Part shown: positions 51,977-62,200 of the stretch, in pieces
Position numbering within the stretch: the stretch's first letter is position 1
Layout of the letters: each line of letters opens with the position of its first letter
Origin: Enhydrobacter aerosaccus
GTDB lineage: Bacteria; Pseudomonadota; Alphaproteobacteria; Reyranellales; Reyranellaceae
Length of the DNA: 64,000 nucleotides
NCBI RefSeq assembly: GCF_900167455.1
Contig: NZ_FUWJ01000005.1
Coordinates: 186,001 to 250,000, forward strand
Reading direction: 5' to 3'
The notes under the pieces: model-generated
Database searches by the model: none
Told to the model about the DNA's origin: nothing
Seen by the model: the letters and a program-made list of their open reading frames with translations, nothing else
Translations under genes and position numbers: made by a program

Positions 51977-52945
51977 ATGTCCGAATCCAACATCTATACG
52001 CCTTCCAATCCCGGCCTTCGCAACGGTGGCTCCGATCCTTACGAGCTGTACCGTACCGTATTCCCGGGCGAAGTCCTGGAAGCCTATGACCAGCTCCGCA
52101 TCCTCTCGCCGCTGGTGTTCACCCGGACCATCACCATGGGCAAGGGTGCCGAGTTCCCGGCCATCGGTCGCGCCAGCTCGCGGTACTTCAGCCCCGGTGA
52201 GCGACTGACGGGTCAGGGCCAGATCGCCATGGGCCAGCAGCTCATCAACGTGGACTACCCGCTGATCTCGGACCTGTTCATCCTGGATTTCGAGGATGCG
52301 ATGATCCACTACGAGCTGCGCTCTCGCTACGCTCATCAGCTTGGGGAAGCTCTCGCCAACGGCGACGACAAGGACACGGCTATTGTGCTCTACAAGGCGG
52401 CGCGCCTCTCGACCGACCTGACGGGTACGCTCCCGGGCGGCACGCAGATCGCCGTCTCGAACATGAACACGGATGGCGGTGTTCTGGCCGACGCGATCTT
52501 CGATGCCGGTATCGATATGGATGTGAAGTCGGTTCCCGCCTCGGATCGGCACGCTGCCCTTCCTCCGGTCCAGTACGCCCTCGTCGTCAAGAACGGCAAG
52601 GCTATCGACCGCCAGTACAACAAGCCGGACATGAGCAACGGCACCTACGCCTCTGGTGTCGTGAAGGAAGTCAACGGCACGCCTATCCACAAGTCGCTGC
52701 ATCTGCCGAACGGAACCAACATCACGACCAATCCGACCGGCGCTCGCAACGACTACACGGGTGACTTCACCAAGTCGGTGGGCATCGTGTTCCACGGTGA
52801 AGCCGCCGGTTGCGTCCGCCGCTGGGAGCTGGAAACGCAGATGGAAACCCGTGTGGATTCCCAGGGTACGTTGCTGGTGGGCCGCATGATGCACGGCAAG
52901 GCTCCGCTGCGGGGCGCTTGCGCGGTCGAACTGGCCACTCCGTAA
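51977..52945 (+). CDS. Major capsid protein (T7 gp10-like)
   Basis: This 322-residue protein has the HK97-type fold sequence pattern of T7-like capsids: SPLVFTRTITMGKGAEFPAI near the start, LINVDYPLISDLFILDFEDA in the middle, and FHGEAAGCVRRWELETQ near the end. It is preceded by a short leader with AGGAAC and followed by a strong terminator, as for gene 10 of T7, fitting high expression. Confidence 0.93.
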   Translation: MSESNIYTPSNPGLRNGGSDPYELYRTVFPGEVLEAYDQLRILSPLVFTRTITMGKGAEFPAIGRASSRYFSPGERLTGQGQIAMGQQLINVDYPLISDLFILDFEDAMIHYELRSRYAHQLGEALANGDDKDTAIVLYKAARLSTDLTGTLPGGTQIAVSNMNTDGGVLADAIFDAGIDMDVKSVPASDRHAALPPVQYALVVKNGKAIDRQYNKPDMSNGTYASGVVKEVNGTPIHKSLHLPNGTNITTNPTGARNDYTGDFTKSVGIVFHGEAAGCVRRWELETQMETRVDSQGTLLVGRMMHGKAPLRGACAVELATP

Positions 52946-52965
52946 CCAGCGGATCAACACTTCTC

Positions 52966-53000
52966 GGGAGGAGGGGGAGAAATCCCCTTCCTCTCTTTTT
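52966..53000 (+). terminator. Strong intrinsic terminator after the capsid gene
   Basis: A 13-pair stem (52966-52978 with 52983-52995, two G-T pairs) closes a GAAA tetraloop and is followed by TTTTT. It stands where T7 has its main late terminator. Confidence 0.92.
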
Positions 53001-53004
53001 CCCT

Positions 53005-53610
53005 ATGGCTGACGCCCTAGACCTCTCAACACCTACCACGCAGCTCGACGCCGTTAACTGGTCGTTGCGGGCCAACGGGTTTCCTCCCATCAACTCCCTC
53101 TCGGGGGTCATCGGGCGAGATGCTTCAGCGGCCCTTACCTGGCTGGCGGATGCTACGCGCGAACTGTGCCTCAAGGGGTTCTGGTTCTGCCGCCGCCACG
53201 TCTCCCTGGTGCCCGATGATAACGGCTACCTCAATCTCCCGGGCAACTGCCTCAGCATCGCCTCTCCGAACTGGCACGATCTGTGGCGCGAGGGCTTATT
53301 CCCTGACCCGGGAATGAGGGACGACTGGCTTCGCCTGCGCCCCGTGATGCGGCAAGGTAAGGTCTTCTCGGTCATCAACCAGACCTACGTGTGGACCCGC
53401 CCGCTCACGATCCTGATGCGCGAGGCGATCAACTTCGAGGATATGCCCGAGGAAGCCCGACGCTACCTCCAGGTACTTGCCGCTTCGTATCTCAATGGGG
53501 GCACTCTGCGCTCCCCCGACGTGGACAAACGTCTGCAACCACTGCTTACCCTGACGTGGGATGCACTCATCGACGCTGAGTTGGAAAACTCCGATCATAG
53601 GTTCCTTTAG
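53005..53610 (+). CDS. Tail tubular protein A (T7 gp11-like)
   Basis: The 201-residue gatekeeper-type protein starts at ATG 53005, right after the terminator's T run, so there is almost no leader. It has the family start QLDAVNWSLRANGFPPIN and later GVIGRDASAALTWLADATR and a GFWFCRRHVSL strand. It connects the portal with the tail nozzle. Confidence 0.9.
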   Translation: MADALDLSTPTTQLDAVNWSLRANGFPPINSLSGVIGRDASAALTWLADATRELCLKGFWFCRRHVSLVPDDNGYLNLPGNCLSIASPNWHDLWREGLFPDPGMRDDWLRLRPVMRQGKVFSVINQTYVWTRPLTILMREAINFEDMPEEARRYLQVLAASYLNGGTLRSPDVDKRLQPLLTLTWDALIDAELENSDHRFL

Positions 53611-53613
53611 GCC

Positions 53614-55974
53614 ATGATTGTCAGGGGCTCAGTCCCCTCTCTTATCCAGGGTATCTCCCAACAAGTTCCTTCACTGCGCCAGCCGGGTTACCTGGATGAC
53701 GCGGAGAACATGTACGGCACCATCATTGAGGGCCTTTCGAGGCGTCCCGGTGGTGACCACGTAACGACGTTTGCAGGGTTGACCAATCCAGTGGCACATC
53801 ACTGGTTCCTGCGAGACGCCAACAACCGCTTCAAGATCGTCGTGGATGGTGGTCAGCTAAAGATATGGGACTTCAACGGCTCGCTGCGGACTGTCACTGC
53901 GCCTGACGGTTGGGACTACATCTCCGGAGCGTCGTCCCTCGGCTTCGTCACGATCAAGGACTACACGTTCATTTGGGATCGCGGGAAGACCGTCCAGATG
54001 ACAACCGATGTGGAGCCCCAGGAGAACTCCGCCGCCGTGGTTTGGCTGAGGCAGGGCAACTACAACACGCAATACACGGTGAACGTAGGCTATCCAGCAA
54101 ATGCTCCTACGTGGTATTCGGCCAGCTATATTACGAGCGCTACGGATAGCGGGACGATCAAGCTGACGAGCATCATCTCCCAGCTTTACGGAAGCCTCTC
54201 GCTCCCCGCCGGGTTCAGCAAGGGGTACGTCAACAACTCCCTGCTTATCAATCGCGCGGACCAGCAGGACTTCATTGTGACAGTCAGCGACAACGCCACC
54301 GGGCAGGATATCGTCGCCGTGCGGTCATCAGTGGAGAAGACCACAGACCTCCCGACGATTGCTCTCGTGGGCCAGCACGTCACCATCAAGGGTGACCTCA
54401 CGTCCGATATTGACGACTGGTATGCGCGGTTCGTGCCCACGAGCCCAACGGGAACTGGACTTCAGCCCGGCGGATGGCAAGAGAGCGCTAAGCCGGGAAC
54501 GTCAACGACCTTCGATGCAAGCACGATGCCCCACGTCCTCACCTTCAACGCGGATGGTACGTTCACCTTCCGAAAGGCAACGTGGGGAACGCGGGTCGCC
54601 GGCGACGAGACCAACGATCCCAAGCCCTCGTTTGTGGGTGCTCAGATCACCGATATCAGGGCCATCAAGGGCCGCCTTGGGCTGCTGACCTCGGTTGGAA
54701 CCATGGTTTGCTCACGCCCGGATGACGAGTTCAACTTCTGGATCAAGAGTGCCCAGCAGCTCACGGACGGCGACCCTATCGATATCGCCCCGGATTACCC
54801 CAAGAGCTTCGTCTTGAAGGGGGCCGCGGAGTTCCAGGCTGGTCTCGTATTACTGGCCGACGAGGTGCAGTTCCTTGTGACGGACGGAGGCACGTTCGGG
54901 CCTCTCACCGTGGCCACCAAACCACTGTCGGCCTACAACCTCCAAGTCCAGAACGGTCTCCTCCCGCTTCAGCAGGACCGCATCGTGTGTGCGCTCAAGC
55001 GGACCAACTCGACGGGCCTCCAGTCGTTCCTCGCGCCTACCGGGTCGCTGGCCTCGATGGTGTTCGATGAGGCATCGGCAGAGGTCCCCACGCTGCTCCC
55101 GGGGAATGTCGAATGGATTGCGGGAAGCTCCACGGAGAACGTGGTGGTGATCAAGGTGGATGGCGATTCCAACCGCCTCTACGTCTACAAGGAGAGCACC
55201 GACAGCGGCAAGGTGATCCAATCTGCGTGGATACCGTGGCGGTTCATCAACCGGACGCCAATAGCGGGCACGTTCATTGATGCGGACTTCTATGTGGTCC
55301 TCCGGGACAGCAACAACGTCTACACAATGGAACGCTACTCGCTTCGTCCGTTCGAGCGCGATCAGATCACTTGGCCGATCTACCTTGATCGCCGGGTGGC
55401 CCTAACCACTGACGCATTCACGGCAGTAGGCGGATCAACGACCGTGACGCTGCCATGGACCGCTACGCTAGGTGAGGATGTTTACTACGTTCCCACGCAA
55501 GGTCCTCAAGCTGGCGCCGTCTTCAAGGCATCTGCCAAGGGACCAAACAGCGCCACCTTCCCGGGCCTCTTCAGTGGGCCTGGAGTGGTTGGCGTGGGTG
55601 CTCCGAGCTTCGCCACCGTAGGCACCTTGTACTGGCGCAAGTACATCATGGGAGGTGGCATCGAGAACGTCACCAACGGCGTTCTGCAAATCCTCCGAGG
55701 CAAGGTGAGCTACGCGGAGAGCGGTCCATTCTTCATCAACGTCATCCACACGGACCGCGCCGATCCGTTCCAGGAACTCGTAGGGGTGCCTCTCTTCGGT
55801 GATGGCGGATACCAAAGCCCGCTGGACCTCCTGGGAGGTTCTCAGGACTTCCCCGTTGGGCAGATCAACGACCGCGTGAAGATACAATTCTCATCCGGCG
55901 AGAGCCCCATGCCCATGCGTATCGGGAGCTTCGAGTGGGTGGGCGATATGAACCTCACCGCAAGGCCGCTGTAA
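53614..55974 (+). CDS. Tail tubular protein B, nozzle (T7 gp12-like)
   Basis: This 786-residue beta-propeller nozzle protein has the typical N terminus SLIQGISQQVPSLRQPGYLD and a later TDIRAIKGRLGLLT and FEWVGDMNLTARPL. It is close to T7 gp12 (794 residues) in length. It starts three bases after the gp11-like stop. Confidence 0.93.
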   Translation: MIVRGSVPSLIQGISQQVPSLRQPGYLDDAENMYGTIIEGLSRRPGGDHVTTFAGLTNPVAHHWFLRDANNRFKIVVDGGQLKIWDFNGSLRTVTAPDGWDYISGASSLGFVTIKDYTFIWDRGKTVQMTTDVEPQENSAAVVWLRQGNYNTQYTVNVGYPANAPTWYSASYITSATDSGTIKLTSIISQLYGSLSLPAGFSKGYVNNSLLINRADQQDFIVTVSDNATGQDIVAVRSSVEKTTDLPTIALVGQHVTIKGDLTSDIDDWYARFVPTSPTGTGLQPGGWQESAKPGTSTTFDASTMPHVLTFNADGTFTFRKATWGTRVAGDETNDPKPSFVGAQITDIRAIKGRLGLLTSVGTMVCSRPDDEFNFWIKSAQQLTDGDPIDIAPDYPKSFVLKGAAEFQAGLVLLADEVQFLVTDGGTFGPLTVATKPLSAYNLQVQNGLLPLQQDRIVCALKRTNSTGLQSFLAPTGSLASMVFDEASAEVPTLLPGNVEWIAGSSTENVVVIKVDGDSNRLYVYKESTDSGKVIQSAWIPWRFINRTPIAGTFIDADFYVVLRDSNNVYTMERYSLRPFERDQITWPIYLDRRVALTTDAFTAVGGSTTVTLPWTATLGEDVYYVPTQGPQAGAVFKASAKGPNSATFPGLFSGPGVVGVGAPSFATVGTLYWRKYIMGGGIENVTNGVLQILRGKVSYAESGPFFINVIHTDRADPFQELVGVPLFGDGGYQSPLDLLGGSQDFPVGQINDRVKIQFSSGESPMPMRIGSFEWVGDMNLTARPL

Positions 55975-56219
55975 TGCAGTGCCCAAAGTGTGGAGACAGT
56001 GAATGTTGGAGGGACAGCGTAGACGTAGGAGTTGGGAGAATCTTTGGGCCTTGGGGCTGCCCTACGTGCAGGTGGTCAGAGGACCCGGACTATGATCTCT
56101 CCGAAGGTAGAGACCCGGTGAACGAACGAGGCGGCGTAATTGACCAGTATGGTGGATACCATCCTCCCGGTTCATCTATGGCGCTTGCTTATCGAATGTC
56201 CCGCTTGGCTAATGAGTAG
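55974..56219 (+). CDS. Small zinc-ribbon protein
   Basis: This 81-residue protein begins MQCPKCGDSECW and continues with GCPTCRW, giving two CxxC pairs that suit a zinc ribbon. ATG 55974 overlaps the preceding TAA. Its role between nozzle and internal virion genes is unknown; similar small zinc proteins occur in phage late operons. Confidence 0.65.
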   Translation: MQCPKCGDSECWRDSVDVGVGRIFGPWGCPTCRWSEDPDYDLSEGRDPVNERGGVIDQYGGYHPPGSSMALAYRMSRLANE

Positions 56220-56715
56220 AATTAGCCATTGCGGTAGATACATGGTGTGGCCGGCGGAGATAGGGGACGCAATCACGGTACTCACGGACCTCTCAGAGGT
56301 AGAAGAAGAGGAGCGCGTTCGGCTGGGCATCAACGACTTTGAGCCCACCTATCGACAAGTGGATATGGGCCGGGTGTTCGTCGTGGTGGCCTCCAAGGCT
56401 CCCCGAGTTGCCCTCGCGATCTTCGGGGTGAACGAGCACGGGTTCATCTGGTTCCTTCCCTCGCAGTACGCGGTGGAGCACCACGGGCGAATGCTGGCAG
56501 ACAAGCGGATGTGCCGCTGGTTCATTGAGCACTGCTTCGCCCTGGCTGGCCCCGAGGTGAAGACGCTTTACAACGGCGTTACCCCCGAGGGAACGAAGAT
56601 CATCAACTGGCTGAAGAAGAGTTGCGGTGCACGGTTCTCTAACACTCCAGTCCCAACGGAGCACAACGGGGCATTAGCCCTTCCCTTCTTCATCGATAGG
56701 CCGAACCATCTGTGA
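56212..56715 (+). CDS. Internal virion protein, gp13-like (GNAT-type)
   Basis: This protein of about 167 residues starts at ATG 56212, overlapping the previous gene; ATG 56242 is an alternative. The order of strands and helices, with VFVVVASKAPRVALAIFG, GFIWFLPSQYAVEHHGRML and VKTLYNGVTPEGTKIINWL, follows T7 gp13, which has an acetyltransferase-like fold (compare the T7 stretch with WNYVWVGNTSHIRFLK). In T7 it is needed for core assembly. Assignment rests on synteny plus pattern. Confidence 0.75.
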   Translation: MSRISHCGRYMVWPAEIGDAITVLTDLSEVEEEERVRLGINDFEPTYRQVDMGRVFVVVASKAPRVALAIFGVNEHGFIWFLPSQYAVEHHGRMLADKRMCRWFIEHCFALAGPEVKTLYNGVTPEGTKIINWLKKSCGARFSNTPVPTEHNGALALPFFIDRPNHL

Positions 56716-57280
56716 TGCAGGCGCGCTCTTCGGAGCACAGGTTCTATTCTCCCTAGGCGGCGCTCTCGCCAGCTCGGGGCAGCAAATGTCCGCTTACAAC
56801 AAGAAGGTCAACGCGGCCAACGCGGCGGCGGACGCAATCGATAAGAGCACCGTCTTCCAGTATGCCATGGACGGCCTCCAGGAAATCCAGGTGCAGAACC
56901 AAGCGCAGATCAAGGAAGGCCAAGCGAGGACGAAGCTCGATGCAGCCACGGGCGAAGCCGCAGGGGCCGCCGCGTCGGGAGGCGTAACCGGGAACAGCGT
57001 GCAGGAACTCTTCCGCACCTACGCGGTCGCTACCGGCAAGGACATCTCAAACATTCGCTCGGATGCCGAAGGGCAGATCGCGCAAGGCGAGGCCCAGAAG
57101 AAGGGCCAGCAGATGAGCGCCCAGAACCAAATACTCAACATCGCTGAAGGGCTGCCCGACAATCCCTCGAATGCCATCGTGGGCAACTTCATCGCGGCTG
57201 GCTTGGGGATCGCCAAGGATTACATGGCGGACACCACGAGCACCCCGGGTCGCGGCATCTTCGGTAGGAGCTTCGGCTAA
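56708..57280 (+). CDS. Internal virion protein, gp14-like; best start is ATC
   Basis: The gp14 group forms the outer pore during DNA entry and normally starts with Met-Cys followed by a GAQ segment. Here the frame upstream of ATG 56786 reads ICDAGALFGAQVLFSLGGAL, so the natural N terminus begins at codon ATC 56708, overlapping the end of the gp13-like gene. Using ATG 56786 would remove this hydrophobic part. The rest is Ala/Gln-rich and helical (QEIQVQNQAQIKEGQARTKL). Only a weak AGG precedes the ATC. Confidence 0.82.
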   Translation: MCDAGALFGAQVLFSLGGALASSGQQMSAYNKKVNAANAAADAIDKSTVFQYAMDGLQEIQVQNQAQIKEGQARTKLDAATGEAAGAAASGGVTGNSVQELFRTYAVATGKDISNIRSDAEGQIAQGEAQKKGQQMSAQNQILNIAEGLPDNPSNAIVGNFIAAGLGIAKDYMADTTSTPGRGIFGRSFG

Positions 57281-59223
57281 TGGCTGACACACAACGCGGT
57301 ATCGCTCCCGGCCAGCGCCAAGAGGTCAACATCCCAGGTGTGGGCCTCGGTCCCGCTCCGGGTGTATCCGCTCGGCCGGTTCCAGTCGCTCTCCCCGGTG
57401 TCGTCAACCCGGACACCTCGGCCTCTCAGGCATTGCTACGCGCGCTCGACATCGGTGCGGGGAACCTGGACGGGTTCGGCAAGGAATACCTGAAGGATAG
57501 CCGCGAGGAAGAGTTCAAGCTTGGGCAGATGAAAGCCCAGGAGAGCCAAGAGAAGTTCGCGGACGCTCAGGCGAAGGGCATCATCCCGCAAGGGGCCAAC
57601 CCGTGGTTTATCAAGGGCTATCAGAACCAGGATGGCCGCGTCACGGGCATGGACGACTACTACAACCAGATGCAGTCCGCGTACCTTCAGAGCCCCGCGA
57701 AGAGCAGCGACGATCCCGCCGTCTTCCAGAAGTTCATGCAGGACTTCAAGAAGCAGTACATGGCGACCCTCCCGGCGGACCGCACGGCCGACTGGTGGGA
57801 CGGCTTCCGGCAAAGCTCAGGGCTGGCCGATGAGCGCATGGCGCGGGAACACGCGAACAACATCACCCAAGCCGTCATCGCGAAGCAGGAGACAAACACG
57901 GGAGCCGAGATCAACGCCATCTTGAACACCACGGGTGATCCCAAGGTGGCCGCCGAGCGGATCAACGCGCTCGGAGAGAAGATGCGCCTCGAAGGTATGC
58001 CCGATCAGTCGTTCGCCAACGTGGCCGCCCAGGCAATCATCGCGAAGGCCAAAGGAGACGGCAACGCGTCGTACCTCGCGGCCCTTGACAACGTGAAGAC
58101 GGGCGGACCAGGAAGCTCGGCTACGCTCGCCAGCAATCCCCGTGTGCAGGACGCCCGTGTGTCTACCAATCGGTGGCTCATCGATAAGGCGAGGGGCGAC
58201 CAGGAGTTTGCCTGGGCGGCTGACAACCATCGCTACCAGATGGAAGTTGTACGTCCCCGAGCTGAAGCCGCGTTCAAGCACGAGCAGGAATCTTGGGCGC
58301 ACCAGTCGGCAACGTGGGACCGTCAGACGAAGGGCCTGTCCCTCCTGACGCAAATCCAGACAGCCACGATCTCCGATCCGGCCTCCGCCTACGCAACGAC
58401 CCGACCGCTCCTGGAGAAGCTCGCTGAAGTTGATCCCACGGCGGTCTCCTCGGCTACCTCCTTCGTTGCCTCGTACATCAACGGGACGAATGAAGTGGCG
58501 GCCAGCGCTGAGGCTCCCGTGCTCGCTGATCTTCGGAACCAGATCATCTCCTCGGCGGGCAATCCCCTGGGGCAGCTTGAGGCGATGAAGAGCATCAACG
58601 ATGCGGTAGCGAACAAGAAGATCAACGCGCGGTCCAGCAACGACCTCTTCGCGATGGCTCAGCACATGGCGTCCTATGATCCGTCCCTGGTGCGCAAGAT
58701 AAACTCCCCCGAGATGAACGACCTGAAGTCCTCGGTGAAGTCCATGCTGACGAAGAAGGAGAACAACCCCTTCGGCCTGCTTGATGCCAAGGGAGCTAAC
58801 GACTTCATGATGATGACGGACGCGATCAACAACTCGGCCATGGAACTGCTCAAGAAGAAGCCGGATGCGACGGCCCTTGAACTACGGGCTGAGGCTGAGA
58901 AGACGATCAACGCGCTGATGCCGACGCTTGTCCCATCTGGGAACACGAACTCCCTGGATGAGCTGGGCCGTAAAGCGCAGTCGGCCGCCAGTGGGAACCC
59001 CGGGGCTAAGCCTGAGGAACTCTCCGCAGTGGTTGGCCGCATCTCCCCGGCGGACAAGTCGCAGATCGTCCGGGAGGCCGCGCAGGCGCACGCCCAGGGA
59101 CCGCAGGCGTTCCAGCAGTTCATCACTAACCTAGATCAGCAGCTAGGTAGGCCGGGCATCACGGCTGCCATCATCGAGGATGCGAACAATCCCCCTGCTA
59201 CCGCCAAACCGAAAAAGAAGTGA
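57280..59223 (+). CDS. Internal virion protein, gp15-like
   Basis: This 647-residue, mainly helical protein starts at an ATG that overlaps the previous TAA (TAATG). It has segments such as NPWFIKGYQNQDGRVTGMDD and DRTADWWDGFRQSSGL that resemble ejection proteins of marine and soil T7-like phages. It should form the periplasmic tunnel with the gp16-like protein. No enzymatic domain is seen. Confidence 0.85.
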   Translation: MADTQRGIAPGQRQEVNIPGVGLGPAPGVSARPVPVALPGVVNPDTSASQALLRALDIGAGNLDGFGKEYLKDSREEEFKLGQMKAQESQEKFADAQAKGIIPQGANPWFIKGYQNQDGRVTGMDDYYNQMQSAYLQSPAKSSDDPAVFQKFMQDFKKQYMATLPADRTADWWDGFRQSSGLADERMAREHANNITQAVIAKQETNTGAEINAILNTTGDPKVAAERINALGEKMRLEGMPDQSFANVAAQAIIAKAKGDGNASYLAALDNVKTGGPGSSATLASNPRVQDARVSTNRWLIDKARGDQEFAWAADNHRYQMEVVRPRAEAAFKHEQESWAHQSATWDRQTKGLSLLTQIQTATISDPASAYATTRPLLEKLAEVDPTAVSSATSFVASYINGTNEVAASAEAPVLADLRNQIISSAGNPLGQLEAMKSINDAVANKKINARSSNDLFAMAQHMASYDPSLVRKINSPEMNDLKSSVKSMLTKKENNPFGLLDAKGANDFMMMTDAINNSAMELLKKKPDATALELRAEAEKTINALMPTLVPSGNTNSLDELGRKAQSAASGNPGAKPEELSAVVGRISPADKSQIVREAAQAHAQGPQAFQQFITNLDQQLGRPGITAAIIEDANNPPATAKPKKK

Positions 59224-59235
59224 TAGGCCCCAAAG

Positions 59236-62200
59236 GTGGATGACGCTCTCGTTCAACGGATGAAAGCGGCAATAGCCGCACCGCCTCAGCAGCAAACCCC
59301 GGACAACTCCGCCTCCTCTCAGCCCGACGCTCAGCCACCGATCGATCCAGGCCAAGGCATGGGTAACCCTGAGTTTCAGGGGATGCCTACCGAGGTCACC
59401 TCCGATCCCACGTTCCAAAGTAGCATGATGGCTACCGCGCTGGCCCCCTTGGGTGCCGTCCGGGATGCCGCCCAAGGCGCTATCGATACGGTAAAGGACG
59501 CACCCTCTCCGTTCGCTCCGCTTGACCGCATGATGGGAACTCAACGGCCGAAGTTCCCGGAGGGTTCGCTGGAGCTTCCCGAGGTTCCGCGTGCTGACGA
59601 GAGCACAGGCTATGGGCAGGCCGTCAACGCGGCGAGAGACATCGGCCGCTTCATCGTTGGTTTCCTCGGGGCTGGCACGGTCCTGAAGGGACTGGGGATG
59701 GCCGAAGGTGTCGGCACCGCTATCGCCTCGGGCGGTATTGGCGACTTCCTTGTCACGGGTGCCCACGATCAGCGCCTCGTGGACTTCTTCGATACCGTAC
59801 CCGCACTCAAAGGGCCGGTGCTCGATGCCCTCGCGGAAGCGGGCTCTGGAGAAGGTGATAGCTGGGTACGGAAGATCGAAGCGGCTGGTGAAGGTGTGCT
59901 CGCGGGAGCTGCCATTGAAGGTGTCGTCAAGCTCGTGGGAGGGCTCCGGAAGGTAGTCCAGGCGCAGCTCACGGGTGACGCTGAGGCGGTCAAGAAGGCC
60001 GTCACCGAGGCCGAACCGGAGTTGCAGCAAGGGCTCGATGCGGTAACGAAGGAGCACCCCGAAGGCGAACCTCTGGCGAAGAGCCCGACGCCTCCCGAAG
60101 AGCCCGACAACGTAGAGGTCAAGACCAACGGGGACAGCTTCGAGCATCCCGACAACGGAGACACCCCGCTTCCCCTGAGCGACAACGCAAAGTCGGAGAT
60201 CAAGGCGGCTTCCGAAGGTGGCGACGTGCACTTCGACAAGCTCTCTCCGGAGACGCAAGCCGAGGTGAAGGCGTGGCTCGAAAAGAACCCTGACCTCGTT
60301 CCTCCCGCTCCGAAGCCGAAGTACGAGCCCGCGTTCAAGCTGGACGATGCCCAGAAGGCCGACTTTGAGAAAGCCCTGGAGACTTCCCTTTCGGTCCCCT
60401 ACGCGACCCTCAAGGCGGAAGCTCCTGGCTCTGCCCTGGAAGACACGCTCGGCAACTACTTCAATTACCGCCGCATGGACAGCCCGGACGCCGTGAAGCT
60501 CTCCCTCTCGCAACTCGCGGAGATGATGGCTCCGAAGATCGATGAGGTATCCGGGGGAGCCAAGCAGACGTTTGCTCGTGTGCAAGAGCTGGCCGACTGG
60601 GTGGGCTCCAAGCCCGATGTGCTTATGGGCTCCCTTCAGCAGCTCACGGGTCAGTCCGAGAATATGCCGGCGCTTGTCGTTGCCGGTAAGACCTGGATGC
60701 AATCCCTCACGAACGACATCTTGAAGATCGCCAAGATGGACGCGGCCGGTCTCGCGACGGATGCCGACAAGGTTTACATGGACCAGATGACGAACGTCCT
60801 TATGGACCTCGTGGGGACCGTCAAGAGCGTTCAACGAGCAGCGGCTCGCACGACAGCAGCCGGGAGGATCGCCACGGGGAGCGGCCTGGAGGCGGCTGAC
60901 GCGGCAACGCTCAGGGGCCAGCTTGGGGACAAGAACTTCAAGCTCATTGGAAACCTCTTGGGCCTCACGGACGGCAACCCGGGAAGCGTTATCAAGCTCC
61001 TTGAGCCGACGCTCGGTCAGAAGATCATGGGCGTGGCTAACGAGTTCTGGATCAACTCCGTACTCAGTGGTTGGCCCACTCAAGTCGTGAACCTCGCCGG
61101 CAACGTGCGTAACACCTTCCTGTATCCGCTCTATCGGATGGCAGGCGGCGCACTCACGGCCGACAAGCAAGCACTCCAGGTTGGCATGGCTCAATACGCC
61201 GCGCTCCGTAGTCACGTCTTTGATAGCTTCGAGATGGCTCGTCGTGCGCTCGTCTCCAACGCCCCAGTGCTCGATGCGGCGGGACAGCAGGTAGAGGCTC
61301 ACCCGGGATGGATACGGGCCGGGACCTTCGGGCTTCAGGACGACAACATCTTTGGTGTGGGCGTGAACTGGCTGGGCAAGGCCATCGGTATGCCTACCCG
61401 GTTCCTCACGGCCTCTGACGAGTTCTTCGCCCAGTTGAACTATAGGGCATCCGTGGAAGCTCGGGCTCGTACCGAGGCGTTCCGTACCGGACTGAGCGAC
61501 AAGCCTTCAATCCCAGTCTCGATTGATGGGAAGGTCAAGCTCGTCTCTCCGGTGGATCAGTACGTCAAGGATGCCTTCGAGGAAGCGTTCAACCCTGCCA
61601 ACGGTTCCGCGTTCGGAGCCGAAGGAGAGCTGCTCAACTCCGCAGCCATGGCCGACAGCCGGAGGGCTCGCTTCACCCAACCGCTCAAGCAGGATGCCAA
61701 CTGGTTCGGTGCTACCAAATCGCTTGGGGAGATCGTCAACGGCGCGGCGAACTCGATGCCATGGTTCCGCCACGTCGTGGCTCCCTTCACGAAGGTTCCG
61801 ACCAACCTCTTCCGAGAGATGATGTACGAGAGCCCGGCGGCTCCGCTTCGCGCCCAGTTCTGGCACGACGTGCAGCAAGGCGGAGAGCGGCGTGCTGATG
61901 CCATCGGCCGCTTGTCGCTCGGCTCGATGTTCTCGGCTGGCGTCTCAATGCTGGTAGCGGAAGGCGTCATCACAGGCAAGGGACCGACCGATCCGCAGCT
62001 CAACAAGCAGTGGCGGGCGGCGGGTAACCAGCCGTATTCCATCCGCTTGCGGGGAGCTGGGGAGAATGGTCAGGACCTCTTCATCCCGTATCAGCGATTC
62101 GATCCGGTGGCCGGCATCATGGGCATCATCGCGGACGCCTCCTACATCATGGCGCACGTTGACGAGCGCACTCAGAACAGCCTCGCTATGTCCATTGGCT

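Noticed and set aside
35650..53004. T7-type promoters before phage genes
   Set aside because: I compared all intergenic gaps by eye and found no 18-23 base sequence shared among them; a motif search would be needed.
59143..61302. 719-codon minus-strand frame opposite the gp16-like gene
   Set aside because: It lies within a clear late virion gene on the plus strand, and its His/Arg/Gly-rich translation looks like antisense noise.
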